64,000 nt of DNA from Ectobius pallidus (GCA_964059195.1 CAXKWD010000005.1:45771825-45835824); one strand, 5' to 3'; positions 31,345 through 42,520 are shown, numbered from the stretch's first letter. Numbers and translations: made by a program. The notes: generated from the letters alone by a model not told the origin.

Positions 31345-33005
31345 TAGTTAGTTAGTTTATTTTCTTACACAGTACAGTGTTTTTCATTAACCTACTTATA
31401 AGTTTACATATACTTATAAACTACATTTCTTAAAGTTTAACACACACATTTACAAATTAATAATTTACAAACAAATATTCAATACATGTACAATATTTAA
31501 ACACGCTACATTTTACTACATTATACATTTTAATATTATTTCTAGCTCTATTTTTACAGTATATGGAAGATGAATTTTACAAATTGAATGATAAATTTAC
31601 GAATACAGTATATTAGTATATATACACTTACAAAAAATAGAGATCACTTATATTATAAAAACAGTTTGATAAAAGAAAGGATTTGAGCATTCTCTTAAAT
31701 GAAATTTCTGTTTTTTGTGATGTGATATGAGAGGGGAGTGAATTAAATACCTTATAGCATAAGTAGTATGGAGAAGATTCGAATAGATGGGTAGAGTGTT
31801 TCGTCAGTGCTATGCTGTTTTTATGTCGGGTGTTGTAAGAGTGGTAGTCAGAATTAACTTTGAAAAGGAGTCTATGAGAATAAGCAAACAGGGCGGTTTC
31901 TAAAATAATGATACATGGTAGTGGGAGGATCTTGTGGGTTTTAAATAAAGGTTTGAAGGAATAGAGAGGCTTGGCATTATAAATGGTACGTATTATGCGT
32001 TTTTGCAGGACAAAGATTTTATTTATGTGGAATTGATCCGCTGATCCCCAAGCAATAATGTTATATTTTATTTTAGAATAAATATAGCTGTAATAGCATT
32101 GCAGAAGAGTTTTCTTATTGCAATAAGATGATAGTTTAACGAATAAAAAGGTATAACTGGATAGATATTTACACAAATTTTGTATGTGTCCCTTCCAATT
32201 TAAATGACAATCTATCGTTAGCCCTAGAAATTTAGAGTTCGCCACTTCTTCAATTTCCATATTATGAAATACTGCGGTAATACTGATAGCTGTATCTTTA
32301 AAAAATCTGGACTTAAATATAATAAATTTAGTTTTAGACGTGTTAATAGCTAGACTATTTTTTGTACACCAGGTATGAAAGTGTGACATCGTACGAGATG
32401 CCGAAATTTTGATAACGTCGAGCGATTTTCCTTGAATAATTAATGTACAATCATCTGCGAACATTATTGTATGGGTATCAGGGAGGTGTGATGGAAGATC
32501 ATTTATGTACAGAGGGAAAAGTAATGGGCCTAGAATTGATCCCTGTGGTACTCCTTTTGTTACTGGCGAAGGATTAGACCTCGATTTACCAGATTTATGG
32601 CTTATCTCTACTGTTTGCATTCTCATAGAGAGATACGATTTTATCCATTTAAGAACAGTTCCACGAATTCCATAGTTGCTAAGTTTTTCAAAGAGGATAT
32701 CATGTTGAATGCTATCAAAGGCTTTCGACAGGTCTACGAATATGCCTAATGTCTGTTTGCCTTCATTCAGTTGCTGGTGAATTTTTTCCAAGGCTGTAAA
32801 TATCCCTGTTGTGGTTGATTTCTTGGAAACAAACCCATGCTGGTGTTCCGAGAGACATTTCTGATATTTTAAGAATGATGAAATTTTTGTGTGCATAATT
32901 TTTTCCAAAACTTTAGAGAGCGCTGGAAGAAGAGCTATAGGTCGATAATAATTCGGGCATGATTTCTCTCCTCCTTTAAAAACAATGCAAAAACTTGTTA
33001 AAAAT
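31345..33005 (-). mobile_element. 5'-truncated LINE with open RT
   Basis: The minus strand starts within the RT at about 33005 (NYYRPIALLPALSKVLEK) and ends after a ~280-bp 3' UTR with an AATAAACTAACTAACTAA-type tail at 31345-31360. The family differs from the TTA-tailed LINEs elsewhere in the window. Confidence 0.75.
31628..32908 (-). CDS. LINE reverse transcriptase, C-terminal 426 codons
   Basis: Order of motifs: QHGFVSKKSTTTG, the catalytic block GIFVDLSKAFDSIQH, GVPQGSILGPLLF, FADD (MFADDCTLI) and SKFLGLTIDCHLNW. The thumb then continues with YNIIAWGSA, LQKRIIRTIYN and YNTRHKNS. All RT catalytic aspartates are present. The true ORF continues upstream of the listed ATG to about 33005, where the copy is truncated, so the endonuclease and ORF1 are missing. 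With no breaks over more than 1.2 kb it is a fairly young insertion. Jockey/CR1-type by motif style. Confidence 0.85.
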   Translation of the reverse strand: MEKIMHTKISSFLKYQKCLSEHQHGFVSKKSTTTGIFTALEKIHQQLNEGKQTLGIFVDLSKAFDSIQHDILFEKLSNYGIRGTVLKWIKSYLSMRMQTVEISHKSGKSRSNPSPVTKGVPQGSILGPLLFPLYINDLPSHLPDTHTIMFADDCTLIIQGKSLDVIKISASRTMSHFHTWCTKNSLAINTSKTKFIIFKSRFFKDTAISITAVFHNMEIEEVANSKFLGLTIDCHLNWKGHIQNLCKYLSSYTFLFVKLSSYCNKKTLLQCYYSYIYSKIKYNIIAWGSADQFHINKIFVLQKRIIRTIYNAKPLYSFKPLFKTHKILPLPCIIILETALFAYSHRLLFKVNSDYHSYNTRHKNSIALTKHSTHLFESSPYYLCYKVFNSLPSHITSQKTEISFKRMLKSFLLSNCFYNISDLYFL

Positions 33006-33847
33006 GTTTTAAACCGTTCTCCATATTAACGAAAAATAGAGTGCTATTTAATTTTTGGTTGAACATAAATGTTTAATCAATGTTCTATACATTTTATTTC
33101 AGATCTCGGCAAGTTTTATAATTTTGAAGTTTATAACAAAATAAATAAATCCTGCACGTGAAGATATGTAAAAAATCATTTTTACTTTTTTTGAGAATAT
33201 ATAATAAAAAAACGGGTACGTGGAACGCTACGCGACAGAAGTGAAACAATTTTGGCAACGGAATACATATAATTACATCGAACGGAAGATAGAAATAATC
33301 TGAATAAACACTTATTTCGGCATTTGAAATGAAATACGTATAAAACAATAACACAGTTGTGATGAACTAATGACCAAACTGTCGTAGCCACTGTGTTTGT
33401 TTACATGAACGGGACGCTTTGGTTAAGTTTCTGAGAACTTTAGTGACGTGTAAACTATGCTCACGCAACGAGCAGAGCCATCTAAAATGGTGAAGGCCCA
33501 CTAGCTCGAAGCAGTGATAGCCCCCACTCAAGGTCTGATACATTTCCCCCGCGCGTTCCCGTGGCCCCACTCTTCGATAACAACTATATTCTTGCTACTT
33601 ACTCCCACTACTTTCGTTACGATTTTGTTCGTAACGCTAGAGCGTAACGCAACTTTGGGTTAGCTCTCGATTTACTTCGAGCGCGCTTAAAAAAGTTTCA
33701 CTGAAAAAAAATGCATTCTGATTCCCGGGACTTCCCAATTAAACATCATTCATGCTTGATATTCACATTGTAGGTTATTTTTAAATGTTAATCCTTATAT
33801 TGATGAAAATATTAGTTCTTACATTTAACCTTAATATTGATGAAAAA
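33006..33847. other. Non-coding DNA
   Basis: A CpG-bearing block at 33360-33680, with GTTACG words on both strands around 33615-33650, has no gene I can support. Short minus-strand ORFs overlap one another in different frames. Confidence 0.35.
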
Positions 33848-34173
33848 GTTATTTCTTAAGAAAAGTAATATGTGAAATATTGATACTTTTTCTCAGAATG
33901 TAAATTTTTGTGCTAAAATAATTAGTGATATTTACTGAAAACACTGATAATGGATATCTTAAAGCTGTTATCAAAGAAGGACATTACATTAATGACGTCA
34001 TATTTAGACGTTATTTCTTAAGAAAAGTAATATGTGAAATATTGATTACTTTTTCTCACAATGTAAATTTTTGTGCTAAAATAATTAGTGATATTTACTG
34101 AAAACACTGATAATGGATATCTTAAAGCTGTTATCAAAGTAGGACATTACATTAATGACGTCATATTTAGACG
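33848..34173 (+). repeat. 162-bp tandem duplication
   Basis: The unit starting GTTATTTCTTAAGAAAAG at 33848 repeats at 34010 with only a few differences, and both units end TATTTAGACG. AT-rich, with a TGACGTCA palindrome in each unit. Confidence 0.9.
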
Positions 34174-34604
34174 GATATTTGATCGAATCTTTCAGCATTC
34201 AATGTTATAACGATTTACGTGCATTTGCCATACTTTTATTTTCGGGATATATTTCATGACAAAATGGACTGGATTATACAATTTTTATACCCACTACTGC
34301 AAACGTTTAGTGAAAATATTAAAAATGTAGTTAACAAAACGAACCATAATAAATAAAATATTTTTAAATTTTATAAATTTGTTTACGGTACTCTAGAAAA
34401 TAGAGATTTTAAATTCTTATTAGATAGAAATGTTTCTGCTAATTCCTTTGCTCTAAATTTGGAAATCAGAATATTTTTATTCTAAGTATATTACAACAAT
34501 TATAAAGAAATAAGCATAACATTTCGTATGGGATGATACATTTTGAAAGTACACTATGCACATTTAAAGGAAGCTAATTATTTAAGATCTACTATCATTT
34601 ATAA

Positions 34605-36148
34605 TCAGACATAAACAACTACCGCCCAATTGCATTAATGTCGAACATATACAAAATATTCTCGAAAGTACTCACTAGAAGGATGAACGGAACAATAGAA
34701 GAAAACCAACTAGTAGAACAAGCAGGGTTCAGGGCAGGATATTCAACCACCGACCACTTACAGACAATAGCCCAACTTATAGAAAAAACAGAGGAATACA
34801 GCCAGACAATATACTTAGCCTTCATAGACTTCCAAAAGGCATTCGATACAGTAGAACATGCACCATTACTAACAGCTCTGAGGAAGCAGGGAATAGAAGA
34901 AAAATACATAAGAATACTTGCCAAACTGTACCTGCAAACCACCGCTAGAATACAGATGGACAAGTTGGGAAGGGAGTTCCAGCTACAAAGAAGAGTTAGA
35001 CAAGGGGATACAATTTCTCCCAAACTTTTCATCTGTATACTCGAAGAGATTTTTAGGAACATCCAAGGGGACTACGGAATCAACATTGACGGTGCGAAGA
35101 TATCTAATTTACGCTTCGCAGACGATATAGTTCTCATGGCAAACACAGCAGAAGAATTGCAGGCTTTCATGACAGAAGTGAACGAGCTAAGTAACAAAGT
35201 AGGACTACAAATGAATGCAAAAAAGACCAAATTAATGACAAACGGCGAAGAGAAAGCCATCTCAATTACGCAACCCGAAACATTGGAATACGTACAAGAG
35301 ATAGTTTATCTGGGACAAACAATCTCCTTCCAGAAAAGCATGCCCAAGGAAATTACAAGAAGAATATCTACAGCATGGTCAAAGTTCTGGGTGCTGAGAT
35401 TCATATTGTTAGAAATATCTTTCAATATAAACATTAAAAGACACATTATGAACACCTGCATACTACCCGCGCTGATATATGGCTCACAAACTTGGAGCAC
35501 AACTAAAAAAGATAGAAAATCAATCCAAACGTGCCAAAATAGAATGGAAAGGAAAATGCTGGGCATCACATGGAGAGATAGAATAAGGAACGACGTAATA
35601 CGACGAAGAACACAAATAACAGATGCAGGAAACGACAGCAGATACCTAAAATGGAGATGGGCCGGACACATAATGAGACAAGATCCTGCTCGCTGGACTC
35701 ACAGAATAACTTCATGGGAACCAAGGATGGGAAGACGGAAAGTAGAAAGACAGAGAACACGGTGGTCGGATGAACTAAGGGCAACTTTCGGCAACAGATG
35801 GACCACCACAGCTAAAGACAGAGGAAAATGACAACTTCTAGTCAAGACAGCAATCCAAAACAACAACACAGGATGAAGACAGTAAATAGCAAGGAGCAGG
35901 AAAGCAGTGCACGACCGAAAAGCGAAGACCTAAACCCACAGTGTATAGTGCTAGAATTATATATAGGACACAAAAAAATGATAGACTACATATCGGACCA
36001 TAAATGATAGACTATAGGCATAAGTAATAATAGGACGATCCTTCCCGGAATGGCTAACCGGGATTGCGAACACAAGCCACCTCTCCCAGGAGAGAGGCCC
36101 GTGCCCCTCGGGGACATTATGGGCTAATACTAATACTAATACTAATCA
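34605..36148 (+). mobile_element. RTE-like LINE, 5'-truncated
   Basis: It starts within the RT (NNYRPIALMSNIYK) and ends in a ~310-bp 3' UTR, rich in CCTCTCCCAGGAGAGAGG hairpin-type sequence, with a TAATAC-repeat tail at 36125-36148. It overlaps in sequence with the RT part of the broken copy at 38340-41215. Confidence 0.8.
34638..35831 (+). CDS. RTE-like LINE reverse transcriptase, C-terminal 397 codons
   Basis: Motifs in order: QAGFRAGYSTTDHLQT, the catalytic block YLAFIDFQKAFDTVEH, RRVRQGDTISPKLF, LRFADDIVLMA, then VYLGQTISF and YGSQTWSTTKKD. The far C-terminus is RMERKMLGITWRDRIRN and WRWAGHIMRQDPARW, typical of RTE-type LINEs. All catalytic residues are present and there is no internal stop. 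The frame is open slightly upstream of the ATG, to about 34612, where the copy is truncated. It would need endonuclease from a full-length relative. The same family is seen decayed at 38340-41215. Confidence 0.88.
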   Translation: MSNIYKIFSKVLTRRMNGTIEENQLVEQAGFRAGYSTTDHLQTIAQLIEKTEEYSQTIYLAFIDFQKAFDTVEHAPLLTALRKQGIEEKYIRILAKLYLQTTARIQMDKLGREFQLQRRVRQGDTISPKLFICILEEIFRNIQGDYGINIDGAKISNLRFADDIVLMANTAEELQAFMTEVNELSNKVGLQMNAKKTKLMTNGEEKAISITQPETLEYVQEIVYLGQTISFQKSMPKEITRRISTAWSKFWVLRFILLEISFNINIKRHIMNTCILPALIYGSQTWSTTKKDRKSIQTCQNRMERKMLGITWRDRIRNDVIRRRTQITDAGNDSRYLKWRWAGHIMRQDPARWTHRITSWEPRMGRRKVERQRTRWSDELRATFGNRWTTTAKDRGK

Positions 36149-36159
36149 TTTATAAAAAG

Positions 36160-36712
36160 CCGGCGCGGTGGCACATGCTGTAGCGCGTGAGCCTGGCATG
36201 CTATCGGTCTCGCGGCCGGCGGTTATGTCATTCATGGTGGACGAAGCCATGCTTTGGGGTTTTTTTCTCGGGGTTCTCCTGTTTCCCCCTTTCATTCCAC
36301 TAACACTCTCCACTTCATCTCACCTTTCCCCCTTTTCATCCTCATCCCGTTTCCACTTCTGGTATTGGGTCTGCTTCGGCAGTCAGAGCCCTTTGGGGGC
36401 CTCTCCCGTCCTCCCCGCTGCTTGTGATCAAGAAGCTGTCGGTGGTGTGTGTCGCGAACCTGTCGGGGCTCCCGGTTGGAGGTACCGCAGGGGGTGGCGC
36501 AAACGTGGCATGGTAATAGGCTTCTTGGATGTAGGGGAGTTCCGTGGGGGCCCGCGGGTGGCTCTGAGGGTCCGGGGCGGCCTGTGGGCACGCAACGCAT
36601 CCCATCCCGGAGGTAGGTACAATACGTCGGTAGCGGCTGCTGTGCTTAGGGGTCGTTCCCACCCCGCCTCCCCGCCTTAAAGGGCACAAAATACAATAGA
36701 ATAGAATAGAAT
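36160..36712 (+). mobile_element. tRNA-derived SINE, GC-rich
   Basis: The 5' end GCCGGCGCGGTGGCACA and the following 60 bp have tRNA-like arm spacing. The body is far more GC-rich than its flanks, and the 3' end is an AATAG repeat tail (36692-36710). Its central part is homologous to the reverse-strand block at 63285-63480. The 100 to 170-codon ORFs here, open in several frames on both strands, are by-products of the composition. Confidence 0.7.
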
Positions 36713-37481
36713 CATTTTTAAAGAAAGGATACCGTATATGCATGTAACAAAACGAAAGGTACTATAATATTTCATGCCTCTGGGTAAAAAAGTCTGTAAA
36801 AATAGAAATTTTAATGCTAACCCCTTTAACCTTAGGCTTACGGCTTCTTTTTTTTATCTTTTTACTATCCTATGTCAAGCTACTCATTTTCATCGAAAGG
36901 CATCAATAAACGTCAATTTCTATAATTTAAAATTATTCTTTTATAAAATGATATACCTTGAGAACCATTGAGTTCTTGGGTTTACTAATAAATAAATTGA
37001 AGGGCAAAATAATTCAAATTGGATATTGTATTGTGGGTTCAAAAAGTACTAACTAAAAGTAAGGCGGTAAATGAATAAGAGGAGACATAACTAAGGACAA
37101 TATAATGTGACAATATAATGTTGGACAGAGCACAATAAAAAAATGTAATGATAAACAGGATTTGAAAGTAGAAGGAATAGTGGGACTCGTGAAGGGTATT
37201 TTTCTAATTTTATGAATTATAAACAAAACATTATGGAGTCTCAATAGAGTTCAATACAAAATGCTCGTATTAAAATATTTTTTCTTCTACATTTCCATCA
37301 ACTGCTCACATTTGAAATAAATTAAAGAGTCTCCTTTTTTTGTGTTAGAGAGGTTGAGTTTAACTAAATTGAATTCAATTTATTAATTATTTAAAATTTA
37401 CAAGGGATTCTGAACGGGCCAAGTTTTTGCTCTTAATGGAAGTTACGTGTGGATTGCTATGAAGGAATATTATATATTAAA

Positions 37482-37527
<46 letters not shown>

Positions 37528-37639
37528 TAATATGACTATTAACTTAATGGAATTCATATCCTAAGCTAGGTCAGGGAAATGGTAAAGTCAAGATCGTTTG
37601 AGATGTAATACCTTGGAAATAAAAACATAGCGATCGCTT
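36713..37639. other. Non-coding DNA
   Basis: AT-rich, no supported gene. A (TA)n tract is at 37487-37520. Confidence 0.45.
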
Positions 37640-38133
37640 ATGATGTAAGTCCACGCTGATCGATTCATTTGTTTATAATGTCAAGGCACGCAGATATCTG
37701 AAATTTTCAACACAGACGGAAGAGGGATAATGAATAGCCTATAAGCCTAACTGGTTTAGACGGAACTCGCTATGCAGGGGTTTTCTGGGCCAGGGAACTC
37801 AATCCCTTGATTTTGTAAGTCCATCCTGGACCATTAATTTGTTTAGAATGTCAAGGCCCGCAGACATATGAAATTTTCAACCTAAACGGAAGAGGGATAA
37901 TCAATATAGGCCTAAATATGGTCAAACATTGTTCGATTTGAAAGAAACTAAGTATACAGTGGTTTTCTGGGCCAAGGAACTCGAATCTGAGGTCGCTTTT
38001 ACCAAGCGACGCTCTCTAATAGTGGTGTGTAGTCCACGTAATTTAGGTGTTAAAAATATAATGATTTAATTATTACTCTTAATTTTTAATTTTTGAAATA
38101 ATTATCGCGGGCGAAGCCGCGGGCACATGCTAG
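37640..38133 (+). mobile_element. Non-autonomous Helitron-like element (3' end clear)
   Basis: The right end has a GC hairpin (CGCGG at 38106-38110 pairing with CCGCG at 38117-38121) followed after 8 bases by CTAG, then T, the layout of a Helitron 3' terminus (hairpin, then CTRR before a T). Inside are two ~168-bp divergent direct repeats sharing ATGTCAAGGC, GAAATTTTCAACC/A and GGAAGAGGGATAAT words (about 37650 and 37818). The left end (TC) could not be placed. Confidence 0.6.
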
Positions 38134-38339
38134 TCTTACATAATACCAATATTTTAAAGCACTAGAAAACATATAAATTTAAAGTAGTAAGTCATTATAA
38201 TTAAAATCTCATAAAGTGTAAACATTAATTAAATTCGTTAATAGCTATGTTGAAAATCTTTGAGTAAAAATGGAAATTTCTTGAGAAATCTAATTCGTTA
38301 CTGCCAAATCAAATATAAAGTTTATTGAGGCCTACTGGA

Positions 38340-38823
38340 AAACAACATAAACCAGAAAATGAACGATATAGAAAAGCGCATGAAGGAAGTAGAGAACAAA
38401 GAAGTCCGCCGATTCAGAAACTAGCGAAGAAACAATATCATAATTAAAAGCAAAGATATAGAAGACGACACGGGAAAAATAAAGGAGACAATACAACACA
38501 ACATACTCCAAAAACTGTAAGTAAGAGCACAATACACAGGGCCAAGGTACATAGGAAAAGACTGGAGAGGAAGAGGCATGGTGAGACTCGCTATAAGGAA
38601 CCCTGAGGACAAAATAGCAATAATGAAAAATAAACACAAGCTAGCGGAAGAAAACCACTGCATAGATGACGACATGACCAAACGGGAAAGAGAAATACAA
38701 GTTTCAATAAGAAAAAAAGCAAAAGAAGTGAGAGAAAAAGGCAACCAGGTTAAGATAGGTTTTCAAAAAATTTGCATCAATGGAAAATTGGAAAATTGGG
38801 ACGAAAATCTCTCAAAAAATTAG
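38340..38823 (+). pseudogene. ORF1-like region of RTE-type LINE
   Basis: A charged helical protein. Around a stop near 38424 it reads EKRMKEVENKEVRRFRN, then RRNNIII, then the open frame from 38578 with DDDMTKREREIQ, REKGNQVKIGFQKI and CINGKLENWDE. This is the pattern of the small RNA-binding ORF1 found in some RTE/L1-like insect LINEs. At least one stop and one frameshift make it inactive. Confidence 0.55.
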
Positions 38824-38883
38824 TAAGCACACAGCAGACAGAAGAAGCAAGAAGAAACACCAAAAAAACCCAAGAAAGCACAA

Positions 38884-39976
38884 ACGATTACATACAAATT
38901 GCCACGTTCAATGTTCAAACACTACTAGGAAACGAAAGACTGCTAGAGCTGGAAGATGCACTAGATGATACACGATTCGACATCATAGGCCTCAGCGAAA
39001 TCCGACGAGAAGGGGACACGCTAATAGAACTAAAAAGCGGTAAACTACTAAGCTACACAGGACAAGCCGGCGGCCAAAAGGGAGTAGGCTTCATATTCTC
39101 AAAGCAAATTAAGCATAAAGTGAAAGAAGTAATAGGAATATCGGAAAGAATCGGTGCGGTAAGAATAAACCTCAAGCGACAATTATCCAAGCATACACAC
39201 CAACAACAAGTCATTCTGACGAAGAAGTAGAGTTATTCTACGATCAGTTAGATGACACAATGAACACATATAGATCCACAATAAACTTCGTCATAAGAGA
39301 TTTTAACAGTAAAATAGGCCACAACCAAGACGAAAGAGAAAGCCAAACAGGACCATATGGAATAGGAGAAAGGAACGTTAGAGGTACACGCCTCATACAA
39401 TTCGCAGCAGGACAAAATCTGAAAATTGCCAACAGCTTCTTTAATAAAAAGGCGAAAGGCAGATGGACATGGAGAGCGCCCAACGGAGAAGTGAAGAACG
39501 AAATAGACGTCATGTTGTGCGACAGTATGCACGTAATAAGAGACGTAGGAACAGTAAAAGGTCTAAAATTGGATTCAGACCACAGGATGGTCAGAGCCAC
39601 GATAAACATCAAAAGAAGTACGATAAGAATAAAGAAACTGAAGCAAACACTTCCAAAGATCGAGGTACTCAACATCAACCGATTTCAAGAGGAAATAGCT
39701 CAAATCCTCCAACGGATGGCACCAAATTCGACAAAGAACACACAACGAAATTATTCAGAGATTGAGAAAAGCATTGTAGAAGCAGTAATCAAGGCAGAAG
39801 TGAAGGACAGTACAAGGAGAAAGACCTCTAAACTTAGCGACAACTCCCTATCACTAATCAAAAGAAGGGAAGGAGCATACCATATAAGATATGTAAACGA
39901 AGAGCTCAAGAAAGAATACAACGAAATAAATAAGACCACGAAATTGGCATTAAAGAAGGATTTACAAGAAAACTAA
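38884..39976 (+). pseudogene. AP endonuclease and linker of RTE-type LINE
   Basis: IQIATFNVQTL opens the domain at about 38895, with DIIGLSEIRREG and GVGFIFSK following. After a break near 39180-39260 the frame resumes: VIRDFNSKIG (GDFN equivalent, here R-D-F-N), GRWTWRAPNGEVKNEIDV and LDSDHRMV with the conserved His. The linker to 39976 is highly charged. The GDFN change and the frame break argue against activity. Confidence 0.75.
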
Positions 39977-41215
39977 ATGAGAATAATAGAGAGCAAGGTG
40001 AATGAGAAGAAATCAACTAAAAAACTAAAGAAAGAACTAAGCCAAGGAAAAGTGCTGGTAAAGCAGATACAGGACAATAAAGGAAGGACAATAACAGCGA
40101 GGGAAGAAATAGTCGAAACAGCAATAAAATTTTATGAAAACTTATACCATAGTAATTTCCCCAACGGCAACAAAGACTTAACACTCTTCACCTCCAAACC
40201 CGTAGAAGAAGGAGCAGAAGTACCGACAATACTAAAGGACGAAGTCAGAGCAGCAATCAAAGAAGCAAAAACGGGTCTAGCCCCCGGTGAGGACAACATA
40301 AGTAACGAGCATCTGAAAGCAGGAGGAGATATTATGGTAAATACACTAACTGAACTGTTCAACGAAGTAATAGTGACAGAAGTGATACCCGAACAATGGA
40401 CCACGAACAACATTATACTACTACACAAAAAAGGCAGCAAAACGGACATAAACAACTACCACCCTATAGCACTGATGTCAAACATATACAAAATATTCTC
40501 GAAAGTACTCACCAAAAGGATGAACAAAGTGATTCAAGAGAACCGGCCAGGCAGGGTTCAGGCCACGATATTCAACAACTGACCACTTACAGACAATAGC
40601 TCAACTCATAGAAAAAGCAGAGGAATACAGCCAGAAGATATACCTAGCCTTCATAAACTTCAAAAAGGCATTCGACAGAGTAGAACACGTACCATTATTA
40701 ACAGCCCTGAAGAAGCAGGGAATAGAAGAAAAATACATAAGAATTATTGCCAAGATGTATCAACAAACCACCGCCAGAATTCATATGGAATGAATAGGAA
40801 GGGAGTTTTAACAAGCTTTTCGTCAGCATACTGGAAGAGATTTTTAGAAACATCAAAGGGGACTACGGAATCAGTATCAATGGTACAAAGATATCTAACT
40901 TACGCTTCGCGGACGATATAGTTCTCATGAAAAATACAGCAGAAGAACTATAAGACTTCATGACAGAAGTGTTTGCGCTTAGTAACAAGGTAGGACTCCA
41001 AATGAACGCAGAAAAAAAACAAAATTAATGACAAAAAGAAGAGAAAGACATCTCCATAACTCAGCACGAACCATTAGAATACGTACAAGAGATAATATAT
41101 TTGGGGCAAACAATCTCCTTTCAGAAAAAGCATGGCCAAGGAAATTACAAGGAGAATATCGACAGCATGGTCAATATTCTGGGTGCTTAAATTCATATTA
41201 CTAGAAAAATCCTTC
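39977..41215 (+). pseudogene. Reverse transcriptase of RTE-type LINE, broken
   Basis: The first part, to 40582, has EAKTGLAPGEDNIS, PEQWTTNNIILLHKKG and INNYHPIALMSNIYK. After a frameshift near 40556, YLAFINFKKAFDRVEH follows; the catalytic Asp of that block is Asn in this copy (F-I-N-F). There is then a small deletion near 40800, LRFADDIVLM at about 40900, and several stops before the truncation at 41215. Dead copy. Confidence 0.75.
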
Positions 41216-41682
41216 GATGTAATGCGTTTCGTTCACAGAAAGGTAGGTTTCTGCGAACGGTCTTTTAACGCTTTCGAAGACGCAGTCGACTTCACCGAAA
41301 TAATAACGACAACTGTTACCATGAATGTAAATTTGAATTTGAATATAGTCCATATTGTTGATAATTTTTTCTGCACATTTTATGCACTGATTTACAATTT
41401 TTGAATCTATTAAACCAAATCGCATGACAAAATCCAACGTTTCGGTGATACCTGATACAGGACAACTCGGATGACCCAGAACGTAGTTCAAGATCATTTG
41501 TTTGGTCGAGTTTCTAGTACCACCGATTCCGGATTTGTTCCCAGCAATCGGTTCAAGTAACTCATGATTTCTGCTCGAAGCTCGTTCGTGCTGTTCTGCA
41601 GGATGGGATCCGAAGTCGAGACCAGAGCATGGAAGTTCCGACTCCTCCACCAATCCTTCCGTGGGACGTTCCTGACGTTCAC
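41201..41682 (-). pseudogene. Second ORF region of the virus-like block
   Basis: Two overlapping minus-strand frames (41682-41494 and 41653-41201) share this stretch. The longer has a plausible folded-protein texture from about 41560 down, with several cysteines and the segment VDCVFESVKRPFAET; the other has a better texture upstream. A frameshift between them is likely, so I treat it as broken. The last few codons of the longer frame come from the neighbouring LINE. By position it would be the start of a replication-type protein if the block is densoviral. No motif proves this. Confidence 0.35.
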
Positions 41683-41953
41683 GGTCCGATAGGTTCCAGA
41701 GCGAGCAGAATCAGGTGAAAGCCTTCCATCCTAGTTGTTTCTTTGTAGCCCTTCTTGTGATGCAACAATAAAGTCGTAATTTTGCTTTTTACACAGTACG
41801 TGGAAAGTTGGATGTGTGTCGGTTACAATTTACAGGAAGACTTGTTTTTTTTCTTTAATGGTCTCTAAATGCCATTTCATTTTGTCGGCCTTGGTTACAG
41901 ATTTTTGAAATGCTCGTTAAGGATGTGCTGGAAACGAGCTTCTTTTATCTTGT

Positions 41954-42436
41954 TCACATTGCCTTCTTGTTGAACGTAACCTTCTCGCACTTTGGCGTAC
42001 AAAGATGTAAATGCACATATGGAGCATTCATCTCGCCCTCGTTACCAGCTTCCTCAAACAGATCCAGCATCCAGCATCCAGCATCGCTATCCGTGTATGA
42101 TGGTAAGTCCTCTTTAGACAAGTGAAAATAATCGAAAACGTCGTTGTCGAACAAAACCTCAGAAGACACTGTTTTCCATACGGTAATGCCTTCAACGGCC
42201 GACCCAGCCAACTTACCACGTACCCTGTTTGATCCTGAGGTCGAAGCAGCGGTGTCGTCGACGTCGTCGTCGTCGTCCGTGATCGGTTCCAAAATCTGCT
42301 TTCGCTTGGACCCCTTCTCTACCGTCTTCAATACTATGGCACTTTCGGAATCGTAACCCGATACGTCGTGGTCTATGTCGTCCATATTGCTGCAAGGGTC
42401 GGTACTGGTAGACTCTATCTGCTGCTGGCTTGCCAT
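41954..42436 (-). pseudogene. Acidic ORF with cysteine-bearing end, virus-like (160 codons)
   Basis: The start is the ATG at 42436, in good context after a CAACAACAACAAGA leader and about 90 bp after a TATA box; an upstream in-frame ATG at 42502 lies at the expected transcription start and is less likely. The N-terminal half is acidic and serine-rich with a run of five Asp near residue 54. The C-terminal part has a WMLDLFEEAG block and a C-T-P-K-C pair. The frame stops at 41954, but similar coding texture continues in another frame, and a second break near 41900 precedes a stop near 41838, so the ancestral protein was longer. No family recognised by sequence; a small densovirus non-structural protein is my best guess. 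Confidence 0.4.
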
Positions 42437-42520
42437 TCTTGTTGTTGTTGTATTGTTCTGTTGCACGGTAAAGTCACAGTACATGTAGCAGACTACATAC
42501 ATGCACTAGTTTACGCAGCC

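Larger units (their letters stand above)
38340..41215 (+). mobile_element. RTE-like LINE, near full length at 5' side, decayed, 3' truncated
   Basis: An ORF1-like region, endonuclease and RT occur in order on the plus strand with several frame breaks. The 3' end stops abruptly within the RT at about 41215, where the virus-like block on the minus strand begins. Same family as 34605-36148, which supplies the missing 3' part. Confidence 0.75.

Noticed and set aside
36168..36743. 170-codon plus-strand ORF and several 64-133-codon minus-strand ORFs
   Set aside because: All cover the GC-rich SINE; long chance ORFs in every frame are expected from its composition.
38332..40455. Hydrophobic minus-strand ORFs resembling membrane proteins
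   Set aside because: They are antisense to the RTE-like LINE, whose A-rich coding strand reads as Phe/Leu/Ser-rich sequence in reverse.
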